Positions 18,305-25,067 of a stretch of DNA of 64,000 nucleotides are shown here, piece by piece. The notes under the pieces were generated by a model. It made no database searches. It saw nothing but the letters and a program-made list of their open reading frames with translations, and was not told the origin of the DNA. The stretch's first letter is position 1. Each line of letters opens with the position of its first letter. The translations under genes and the position numbers were made by a program. Origin of the DNA: Plantactinospora sp039889035 (GTDB taxonomy: Bacteria; Actinomycetota; Actinomycetes; Mycobacteriales; Micromonosporaceae); NCBI GenBank assembly GCA_039889035.1, contig JBDQQY010000003.1, positions 186,001 through 250,000 on the forward strand. Direction: 5' to 3'.

Positions 18305-19761
18305 CGGAGCGCGTACTCGGCCATCGCCCGGCGGACCGGCCCGGAGACCAGCCACGGCCCGATCGCGTCGGAGCGTTCCAGCCCGGCCTCGGTCAGCGCG
18401 GTCCGGCCGTGCACCGAGGTCAGCCAACCCCGCTCGGCGAGCCGGTCGAGCTGCGGAAAGTCGTCGTCAACCCGGCTGCCGAACCGGTCGAGATAGTCGG
18501 CCGGATCGAACCCCTCCGCCCGGAGCAGTGACTTGACCAGCCAGCGGCGCCGCTGTTCGACCGGGTCGAGCCGGAAGCCGACCTCGGCGACGTCGAAGTC
18601 GGTGGCGGGCCGGCGCAGGTAGTCCTCGATGATGCTCCGGACGTGCCGGACCCCGACCGCGTAGTCGAACGAGTAGTGCAGGTCGGTGGTGTAGGACCGG
18701 GCCCCGCACCCCAGCCCCACCATGCCGTCGTCCTGGCAGCAGTAGTCCGGCCCGGCCCGCCCCGGATCTGCGACGGTCAGCCCGGGCCCGTCGGAGGTCC
18801 ACTCGGGCCCGCCGAAGGTCCGCCCTGGGTCGTCGGAGGCCGGCCCTGGGTCGTCGGCGGTCAGGTCGGCGCGGCGGAAGTGCCGCAGCGAGAGCTGGCG
18901 GTAACCGGCGGACCGCAGCGCGTCCCGGCCCTGCCGGTACAGCGCCAGCCGCTGCGCGTCCCAGGCCGGGTCGGCGCCGTCCGCTGTGGAGGGAATCCGG
19001 TCGAGGCCGGTGAGCGGGCGGACGTAGAGCGGATAGAGGAACACCTCCTCCGGCCGCCAGCGCAGCGCGGACGAGATCGACTCGGCCCAGCTTGCCGAGG
19101 TCTGACCGGGGATCCCGTAGATCAGGTCGAGGTTCAGCTCCGGGATGTCGTACGCCCGGATGGTGTCCAGGGCCCGTTCGACCTCGGCGCGGCGCTGCGG
19201 TCGCCCGGCCGCCCGCGCCTCGCCGTCCAGGAAGCTCTGCACCCCGATGCTGACCCGGGTGGTGCCGCGCTCGGCCAGCACTCCGATCCGGTCGGCGGTG
19301 GCGGTGGCCGGGGAGGTCTCCACCGCCATCGGCACCGACCCGAGCCGGGCGCCGAAGCCGGCGAGCAGGTCGAACATCGCGGTCAACTCGGCCGCGTCCA
19401 GATAGGTCGGGGTGCCGCCGCCGACCGCCACCCGGGCGTACCCGACGCCGTCGCCGAGCGCCTCCCGGACCCGGTCGGCCTGCCGGGCCAACTGGTCGAG
19501 ATAGCCGCGCACCTGCTCGGCCGGCGGGTTCGAGCGGGTGAACAGGTTGCAGAAGCCGCAGCGCATCTCGCAGAACGGCACATGCAGGTAGAGGAAGAGG
19601 GCGTCCCGCCGCTCCTCCGCCCAGATCTCACGCAGCGCCGGGCGCGGTCGCAGCGGCCGGTACGCCGTCTTGTGCGGGTACGCGTACAGGTAACCCTGGT
19701 ACGGCGACCCGTCCAGCGAGCCGGCGGGCCCGCCGGGCGGTGCGGGTCGGGAAAGGTTCAC
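18301..19761 (-). CDS. STM4012-family radical SAM protein (HemN-like)
   Basis: A 486-residue radical SAM enzyme of the HemN/HemW-like class. The motif is HVPFCEMRCGFCNLF with C64, C68 and C71, followed by VGGGTPTYLD, VETSPATAT and SIGVQSFLDGE, the classic HemN blocks. Despite this, it is not the haem enzyme: it belongs to the STM4012 family by context and its C-terminal winged region. Residues about 300-339 are a Gly/Pro/Asp-rich tandem insertion ahead of the CCQDD motif. The GTG start (19759-19761) overlaps the upstream stop by four bases (GTGA). Confidence 0.85.
   Translation of the reverse strand: MNLSRPAPPGGPAGSLDGSPYQGYLYAYPHKTAYRPLRPRPALREIWAEERRDALFLYLHVPFCEMRCGFCNLFTRSNPPAEQVRGYLDQLARQADRVREALGDGVGYARVAVGGGTPTYLDAAELTAMFDLLAGFGARLGSVPMAVETSPATATADRIGVLAERGTTRVSIGVQSFLDGEARAAGRPQRRAEVERALDTIRAYDIPELNLDLIYGIPGQTSASWAESISSALRWRPEEVFLYPLYVRPLTGLDRIPSTADGADPAWDAQRLALYRQGRDALRSAGYRQLSLRHFRRADLTADDPGPASDDPGRTFGGPEWTSDGPGLTVADPGRAGPDYCCQDDGMVGLGCGARSYTTDLHYSFDYAVGVRHVRSIIEDYLRRPATDFDVAEVGFRLDPVEQRRRWLVKSLLRAEGFDPADYLDRFGSRVDDDFPQLDRLAERGWLTSVHGRTALTEAGLERSDAIGPWLVSGPVRRAMAEYALR
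18745..18864 (-). repeat. Degenerate tandem repeat inside the STM4012-type gene
   Basis: Imperfect 24-30-bp units encode variations on D-D-P-G-P, four or five times, between the RHFRRADL and DYCCQDD segments of the radical SAM protein. The reading frame is kept. It looks like slippage expansion of a surface loop rather than a domain. Confidence 0.6.
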
Positions 19762-20594
19762 TGTTCCGGCCCGGGCCAGTCGCCGGGCTTGCCCCAGTCA
19801 CCCGGTTCGAGAACGAACTGCCCGTACGGGACCGTCCACACCACCTCGTGACCGAGCCGGTGACCGCTGTGCCCCTCCTCGCCGTACGCCGTGCCGTGAT
19901 CGGAACAGAGCAGCACCAGGCAGGGCCGGTCCCGGGAGGTGGCGAGGGCGAAGAGCCGCCCGATGTGCCGGTCGACGTACTCCAGCGCGGCGGCGTGACT
20001 CTCCCGGGTGTCCCGGTCGGCGCCGGGCAGGTAGTGCCGGTTCGGCTGGTGGATCGCGGCGACGTTGACGAAGAGGAAGAGCGGCCGGTCCTCCGGCACC
20101 GTGGGCAGCACGGTGCCGATCCGGTCGAGCTGCGCCTCGAAGCAACGCGGTGCGGAGACGCCGAACTCGGGCTCCCAGTGCGCCTCCGCGAAGAGGGCCG
20201 GCAGCACGCCGCCCAGCGGCGACTTGCCGTTGAAGAAGCCGACCCCGCCGACGCAGACGGTGTGGTAGCCGGCCCCGGCGAGGGCACGGACCACGTCCGG
20301 GGCGTCGAAGGTCCAGGTCTGCTCACCGGTGGTCTCGCTGCCCGGAAAGGCCGCCGCGAAGAGCCGGGTGTGCGGGCCGGGTGTGGTCGGCGTGGGCAGG
20401 AAGCCGGCGAAGAACGCCTGGTGCGCCGCGTAGGTGAAGCTGGCCGGACTGTGCCGCCGCTCCCAGACTCCGCCGGGCAGCGCGCGGACCAGGTTCGGCG
20501 TACGCCCGGCCGCGGCCAGCTCCTCGGCCACGTCGTAGCGGAGTGTGTCCAGGGTGACGAACAACAGGTCGTGGCTGCCGATCAGCTCCTTCAT
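19758..20594 (-). CDS. STM4013/SEN3800-family hydrolase (alkaline phosphatase superfamily)
   Basis: A 278-residue metal-dependent hydrolase related to sulfatases. D16 in FVTLDTLRYD is a probable metal ligand, the stretch SFTYAAHQAFFAGFLP holds the likely Ser/Thr nucleophile in place of the sulfatase formylglycine site, and VLLCSDHGTAYGEEGHSGH provides the second metal pair. It lacks a signal peptide, so it acts in the cytosol. The substrate could be a phosphate or sulphate ester, or a phosphono compound. The ATG at 20592-20594 overlaps the STM4014-type stop (ATGA). It always travels with the two radical SAM genes in the family context I know. Confidence 0.85.
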   Translation of the reverse strand: MKELIGSHDLLFVTLDTLRYDVAEELAAAGRTPNLVRALPGGVWERRHSPASFTYAAHQAFFAGFLPTPTTPGPHTRLFAAAFPGSETTGEQTWTFDAPDVVRALAGAGYHTVCVGGVGFFNGKSPLGGVLPALFAEAHWEPEFGVSAPRCFEAQLDRIGTVLPTVPEDRPLFLFVNVAAIHQPNRHYLPGADRDTRESHAAALEYVDRHIGRLFALATSRDRPCLVLLCSDHGTAYGEEGHSGHRLGHEVVWTVPYGQFVLEPGDWGKPGDWPGPEQ

Positions 20595-22006
20595 GCCGCC
20601 CTCCCCACCTTTCTGTCACGTCCCGGGTTCTCATGCTGCCCAATGCCGCCGTCGCCCACGCGCCGGGGCCCCCACCCGTCCGACCCGGCCGCCGACTCCG
20701 GCGGCGCCGTCGATGCCGGCTCGGCCGCCGTTCCAGTCCCGGTCGTCGGCTCCGGCTCGGCGGTCGGCCCCAGCAGGGCCGGCGCGGTGGCCCGCCACCG
20801 GTCGAACCGGCCGCTCCGCAGCGCGTGCAGTTCTGCCGCGTAACTGTCCCGGCCGGCGGGGTCGGAGAGCCCCGGCAGGAGGTCGCCGAACGCGTTCACC
20901 TCGGCCACCGCGTGCCGTTGCCAGCCCGTACCGATCAGCAGGTCCACCCCGACGTGCAGGCTGTCCGGGAAACAGGCGGCGGCACGGACGCAGCTTCGCA
21001 GCGCGGCGGCGTACGCCGACTCGCCCATCGCCGCCCGCAGCGCGGACAGGTCTGCCCGGGCGTTGCCGAGGTGCAGGTTGGTCAGCGGGCCGGGGCTGGC
21101 CCGGACCACGACGTGGTCCGGGCGACCGGCGACCACCAGCACCCGCAGGTCGATCGTCCGGTCCCCCAGCCCGGCCTTGGGAAACCAGCGCTCGACGTGC
21201 AGGCCGTCCGGGGCCAGCCGGTCGACGATCGCCGCGATCTGCCGCTCGTCGGTGTAGTCGCGGACCCGCAACGAGTTGTAGAGCTTGCCGTCGGCGGTCA
21301 GCTCGACCGAGGTGGTGGCCCGGATCCGGCCCGGCGCCACCTGAAGGGCGAGCACGCCGGAGGCGGACGAGCCGTGCGCCAGCTTGACGAAGACCCGGGA
21401 CCAGCCGGCGGCCCGCATCGCCGCGCGCAGCTCCGGGTAACCCCCGGTCGAACCGACCTGCCCGGCCGATCCGACCGAAGTGGACGGTGAAGGCGACGCG
21501 GAGGGCACCGTGGGCCTGGGTGGCCCCATGGGTCCAGGTGACCCCGTGAGCCCAGGTGACGCCGTGGGCGGCGCGGATGGTGCCGTGGGCAGCGCTGGCG
21601 GCACCGGCACCCGGGCGGCGGTCAGCCGGGCGTGACAGGTCCGCTTGTCGAACATCGCGAGCACGTCATCCGGGTCGTTGAGCAGGGTCGCTCCGGCGGA
21701 CCGGGCCGCCTCGCCGAGCCGGCCCAGGGCGGCACGGAATCCGGCGTACCAGGCGGCGAGGCCGACGATCTCGCCGTGCTCGGCGGGCCGGTCGGCACCG
21801 CGCAGCAACCGGTCGACCTCGGCGTCCTCGCCGGGCGAGTCGATCCGCACCACGGCCGCCCGGGGCAGCCGGACCGGACCGGTCGCCAACCGCCGCCAGG
21901 GCAGCACCGCCACCGGTACGCCCGCCTCGGTAGCGGCGGCCCGGAACAGCGTCACCCGGCGGTTCTCCGGGTTGCCGACGACCACCAGCGGGGTCCTGCC
22001 AGTCAT
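20591..22006 (-). CDS. STM4014-family protein, ATP-grasp-like
   Basis: A 471-residue protein. Residues 1-135 are a Rossmann-like pre-ATP-grasp part (VVVGNPENRRVTLFRAA) ending in MFDKRTCHARL. Residues about 140-190 are a Pro/Ser/Gly low-complexity insertion. From 195 on the ATP-grasp pattern is readable: RVFVKLAHGSSASGV (nucleotide lysine), DLRVLVVAGRPDHVVVR and VGVDLLIG...AVAEVNAFGDLLPG (metal-binding Glu/Asn). ATP-grasp enzymes ligate carboxylates to amines or thiols. The C-terminal 70 residues are again low-complexity. The gene starts 16 bp after the STM4015-type gene and overlaps STM4013 by four bases. Confidence 0.8.
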   Translation of the reverse strand: MTGRTPLVVVGNPENRRVTLFRAAATEAGVPVAVLPWRRLATGPVRLPRAAVVRIDSPGEDAEVDRLLRGADRPAEHGEIVGLAAWYAGFRAALGRLGEAARSAGATLLNDPDDVLAMFDKRTCHARLTAARVPVPPALPTAPSAPPTASPGLTGSPGPMGPPRPTVPSASPSPSTSVGSAGQVGSTGGYPELRAAMRAAGWSRVFVKLAHGSSASGVLALQVAPGRIRATTSVELTADGKLYNSLRVRDYTDERQIAAIVDRLAPDGLHVERWFPKAGLGDRTIDLRVLVVAGRPDHVVVRASPGPLTNLHLGNARADLSALRAAMGESAYAAALRSCVRAAACFPDSLHVGVDLLIGTGWQRHAVAEVNAFGDLLPGLSDPAGRDSYAAELHALRSGRFDRWRATAPALLGPTAEPEPTTGTGTAAEPASTAPPESAAGSDGWGPRRVGDGGIGQHENPGRDRKVGRAA

Positions 22007-22022
22007 CCGTCGATCATGCCAG

Positions 22023-23024
22023 TCACTCCCCGACCGCCACGTACCGGTCGCCGTACCCGTCGGGCAACGCCGCCTCGGTGAGATCGACCTCGACCCCGGG
22101 CAGCGCCGCGACCAGCCGATCGGCCAGTTCGGCGCCGATGTAGCGGTGGTGCAGGTCGAGCCGACGCAGATGCGTCAACGGCTGCCCCGCCAGCAACGCC
22201 GCCGCCCCCTCGTCGGAAAGAATCCCCAACGACAGGTCCAACACCCGCAACCGCGCCACCACCGGCGCACCCGCCACCGCCGCCGCCACCTGATCGGCGA
22301 TCTCCGCGTTACGCAACCCCAACGACCGCAACGACGGCAACCGCGCCCCACCCAGAACCGGCGCCAGATCCTCCACAGTGGCGTCCCCGCCCCAGCGGCC
22401 GGTACCGAGCCAGAGCTCCAGGTGCGCCAACGCGGGCAGATCGGAATCGGCGATCCCCCGCACCACCCCGGCCGGCAGACCCGCCGACTCGACCACCAGC
22501 TTCCGCAGCGCGCCGTGCCGGACGGCACCGAACTCCAGGCCGGTACGGTGCTCGGCGTCGGTGTCGCCGCTCCGGATCCGCAGGACCTCCAGCCCCGGGT
22601 ACGCGGCCAGCAGCGGCGCGACGTCGCCCTGGCAGATCCAGGACAGCTCGCACTCCTCGGCCGGGATGTCGCCGAGGAAGAGCGCCCGCAACCCGGTCAG
22701 CCGGTCGGCGGCGGCGCAGAGCTGGCCGATCGGTGCCGCGTTCATCGCCGCGTAGCCCCAGGTGCCGATCACCAGGGCGCGTACCCCGGCCGGATCGACC
22801 AGGTCGAGGAACTGCTCGAACGCGTGCCGGAACATTTGAGAAGGACCGTAGTCCCAGCCCTCGTCCTCCTCCCACGCCTCGATCCGCCAGGCCACCGAGC
22901 CGGGGTCGGCCGGCAGTTCCGCCTCGGGAACCAACCGCGGCGGCTCGTCCTCCCAGTTCTGACTCAGCCGGAAGACCGGCAACCCGGCGAACTCGGTGGC
23001 GTGCCCGGTGAAGCTGGTCCTCAC
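22023..23024 (-). CDS. STM4015-family leucine-rich protein (copy A)
   Basis: A 333-residue cytosolic protein. The N-terminal third (HATEFAGLPVFRLSQNW...VALVIGTWG) is the STM4015 lead-in; from about residue 120 the sequence turns into irregular leucine-rich units: LTGLRALFLGDI, YPGLEVLRIRSG, ALRKLVVESAGL, LAHLELWLG, LPSLRSLGLRNAEI, RLRVLDLSLGILSD and LTHLRRLDLHH. A curved repeat surface like this usually binds a partner or substrate. The GTG start (23022-23024) overlaps the stop of copy B. Its C-terminal 80 residues are almost identical in DNA to copy B, see the repeat entry. Confidence 0.8.
   Translation of the reverse strand: MRTSFTGHATEFAGLPVFRLSQNWEDEPPRLVPEAELPADPGSVAWRIEAWEEDEGWDYGPSQMFRHAFEQFLDLVDPAGVRALVIGTWGYAAMNAAPIGQLCAAADRLTGLRALFLGDIPAEECELSWICQGDVAPLLAAYPGLEVLRIRSGDTDAEHRTGLEFGAVRHGALRKLVVESAGLPAGVVRGIADSDLPALAHLELWLGTGRWGGDATVEDLAPVLGGARLPSLRSLGLRNAEIADQVAAAVAGAPVVARLRVLDLSLGILSDEGAAALLAGQPLTHLRRLDLHHRYIGAELADRLVAALPGVEVDLTEAALPDGYGDRYVAVGE
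22147..22391 (-). repeat. Near-identical 245-bp tract, copy in STM4015 gene A
   Basis: This tract matches 23145-23389 with, by eye, about two mismatches (near 22358 and 22364), although the rest of the two genes has diverged to ordinary paralogue levels. The offset is 998 bp. It encodes the last leucine-rich units from GDATVEDLAP to LDLHH. Such a sharp island of identity is the mark of recent gene conversion or unequal exchange. Confidence 0.85.
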
Positions 23025-23950
23025 TCCGACACCGCGATGTACCGGTCACCGTCCCGGGCGGCGCGCTGCACGTCGGAGAGGTCCACCTCGACGCCCGGCA
23101 GCTCGGCCACCAGCCGGCTGGCCAGCTCTCCGCTGAGGTAGTGGTGGTGCAGGTCGAGCCGACGCAGATGCGTCAACGGCTGCCCCGCCAGCAACGCCGC
23201 CGCCCCCTCGTCGGAAAGAATCCCCAACGACAGGTCCAACACCCGCAACCGCGCCACCACCGGCGCACCCGCCACCGCCGCCGCCACCTGATCGGCGATC
23301 TCCGCGTTACGCAACCCCAACGACCGCAACGACGGCAACCGCGCCCCACCCAGAATCGGCGCAAGATCCTCCACAGTGGCGTCCCCGCCGTACTGGTCGG
23401 TGCCGAGCCACAGCTCCAGGTGCTCCAGCGCCGGCAGATCGCACTCGGCGATCGCCCGGACCACGTGCCCGGGCAGGCCACCGGCCTCGATCGCCAGCTC
23501 GCGCAGCGCGGTGTGCCGGGTCGGGGTGAGGGTCAGCCCTTCGGTCGCGCCGCGGATGCGGAGGATCTCCAGTCCCGGGTACGCCGCCAGCAGCGGGGCC
23601 GGATCGGCCTGGGTGATCCAGGAGATCTCCGACTGCTCCATCACCATCTCGCCCATGAACAGCGCCGTCAACCCGGTCAGTCGCGGCGCCAGTCGGGCCA
23701 GCAGATCGACGGGGGCGGCTTCCTCGTACGCCTCACCCCAGTCGCCGACGATCAGTGCGGAGACCTTGGCGGGGTCGACGGCGGCCAGGAACCGCTCGGT
23801 CAGTTCGGCGAAGTCTCCGTCGCCCTGCGGAAAGTCGGTGAGGCTGAGCCGCCAGGCGACCGTGTCGGGCGCCACGTCCGGCAGCCGGGCCGGCTGGAAG
23901 TCGACCACCGGCAGGCCGGCGAATTCGGTGATGTGCGAATTGATCGTCAT
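23021..23950 (-). CDS. STM4015-family leucine-rich protein (copy B)
   Basis: A 309-residue paralogue of copy A and the first gene of the operon. It begins MTINSHITEFAGLPVVDFQP at the ATG 23948-23950 behind a perfect-looking CTCCA site, continues with the family lead-in and then leucine-rich units (LTGLTALFMGEM, YPGLEILRIRG, ALRELAIEAGG, LEHLELWLG and the shared C-terminal block). An in-frame extension to 24247 has no sensible protein sequence and is rejected. Both copies end with a matching DGDRYIAV/YVAV motif. In the family context I know usually one STM4015 gene is present; here it is duplicated in tandem. Confidence 0.8.
   Translation of the reverse strand: MTINSHITEFAGLPVVDFQPARLPDVAPDTVAWRLSLTDFPQGDGDFAELTERFLAAVDPAKVSALIVGDWGEAYEEAAPVDLLARLAPRLTGLTALFMGEMVMEQSEISWITQADPAPLLAAYPGLEILRIRGATEGLTLTPTRHTALRELAIEAGGLPGHVVRAIAECDLPALEHLELWLGTDQYGGDATVEDLAPILGGARLPSLRSLGLRNAEIADQVAAAVAGAPVVARLRVLDLSLGILSDEGAAALLAGQPLTHLRRLDLHHHYLSGELASRLVAELPGVEVDLSDVQRAARDGDRYIAVSE
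23145..23389 (-). repeat. Near-identical 245-bp tract, copy in STM4015 gene B
   Basis: Partner of the tract at 22147-22391. The two are direct repeats in the same strand and frame, so recombination between them would fuse the two genes into one hybrid. Confidence 0.85.
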
Positions 23951-24245
23951 TGGAGGGCTCCGGTAGGGGGCTCGGGGGCGGCAGAACCCTAACAAGGCGG
24001 CCCGACATCCGTCCCGCCCGTCGTGGCACCGACACGCGGCAGTTCCCGGGCAGCCCGCTCGGGCTCGGCTGGACCGACGGCCGTGACCTGGCGCACGCCG
24101 TTTCCGGACCGCTCGGCACGCCGGCCGCCGAGCACGCGGAGTGCCGGCAGGGCGGTTCACCGGGCGCCGTACCCGCCAGGTAGCCGGGCGTTGGGCCGGC
24201 AATTCCTGCTGGCCGGGATCGGGCGGATCGGGTTGACTCTGCGGC
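23951..24245. other. Divergent intergenic region, no feature recognised
   Basis: This 295-bp stretch separates the STM4011-4015 operon from the divergent SDR gene and must hold both promoters. It is GC-rich, with no confident -35/-10 pair or operator-like palindrome, and I see no small peptide gene with a ribosome site in it. Confidence 0.5.
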
Positions 24246-25025
24246 ATGGAGGAACGGGTCGCGTTGATAACCGGGGTCAGCCGCCGGGTCGGGATCGCCG
24301 CCGCGGTCGCCCGGCGGTTCGCCGCCGCCGGCTACCGCCTGCAACTGACCGGCCTGCCCGGGTACGACGAGGCGCAGCCGTACGGCGGCGACCCCGAGGG
24401 CGTCCCGGGGCTGCTCACCGAACTGGAACAGGTGACCGGCGACCCCGACGTGGCCCGGTACCGGGCCGCCGACCTGACCGCGCCGAGCGCCCCCGCCGAA
24501 CTGGTCGAGACCGCGGTACGCACGCACGGCCGGCTCGACGTGCTGGTTGCGGTGCACGCCTACTCGACGCACACCCCGCTCGGCAAGCTCGACCCGGACG
24601 AGATCGACCGGCACCTGGTGGTCAACGTGCGGGCGACCCTGCTGCTGGTCGAGGCGTTCGCCGCGGCCTTCGACGCCGGCTCCGGAGGGCGGCTGGTGCT
24701 CTTCTCCAGCGGCCAGCGCCTCGGCCCGATGCCCGGCGAGCTGGCGTACGCGGCCAGCAAGGCCGGGGTGGAGAACCTGACCCGACAGTTGAGTCCGCTG
24801 CTGATGCCGAGGGGCATCACGGTGAACTGCGTCAACCCCGGGCCGACCGACACCGGCTGGGCGTCGCCCGATGACCTGGCCGCGAGCGGGCACCTCTTTC
24901 CGGGCGGCGAGTGGGGGCGACCGGACGACGCCGCCCGGCTCGTCGAGTGGCTCTGCTCGCCGGACGGCCGGTGGATCACCGGACAGGTGATCGACTCCGA
25001 GGGCGGCTTCAACCGGTACGGCTGA
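24246..25025 (+). CDS. Short-chain dehydrogenase/reductase
   Basis: A 259-residue classical SDR oxidoreductase. The cofactor loop GVSRRVGIA replaces the usual TGxxxGIG, the NNAG position reads VAVHAY, and the active site is S (LVLFSSGQRL) with YAASK (Y-x-x-x-K). The C-terminal segment PDGRWITGQVIDSEGGF is typical of 3-oxoacyl-ACP-reductase-like proteins. Charged residues after the glycine loop hint at NADP(H). The gene is divergent from the STM operon and converges on uvrB with a 22-bp gap. Substrate unknown; the atypical NNAG motif makes it distinct from FabG. Confidence 0.8.
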   Translation: MEERVALITGVSRRVGIAAAVARRFAAAGYRLQLTGLPGYDEAQPYGGDPEGVPGLLTELEQVTGDPDVARYRAADLTAPSAPAELVETAVRTHGRLDVLVAVHAYSTHTPLGKLDPDEIDRHLVVNVRATLLLVEAFAAAFDAGSGGRLVLFSSGQRLGPMPGELAYAASKAGVENLTRQLSPLLMPRGITVNCVNPGPTDTGWASPDDLAASGHLFPGGEWGRPDDAARLVEWLCSPDGRWITGQVIDSEGGFNRYG

Positions 25026-25034
25026 CGGCGCCGC

Positions 25035-25067
25035 ACGCGGCCGGTGGTCAGTTGACCCCGGCCGCGT
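25035..25067. terminator. Bidirectional terminator hairpin between SDR and uvrB
   Basis: ACGCGGCCGG (25035-25044) and CCGGCCGCGT (25058-25067) form a perfect 10-bp stem with a 13-nt loop. It overlaps the last codons of uvrB and sits just past the SDR stop, so it can end transcription from both sides. There is no T-run, as usual in high-GC actinomycetes. Confidence 0.6.

Noticed and set aside
23951..24247. 99-residue N-terminal extension of STM4015 copy B
   Set aside because: Arg/Pro-rich translation without homology pattern; the ATG at 23950 has a ribosome site and the family start.
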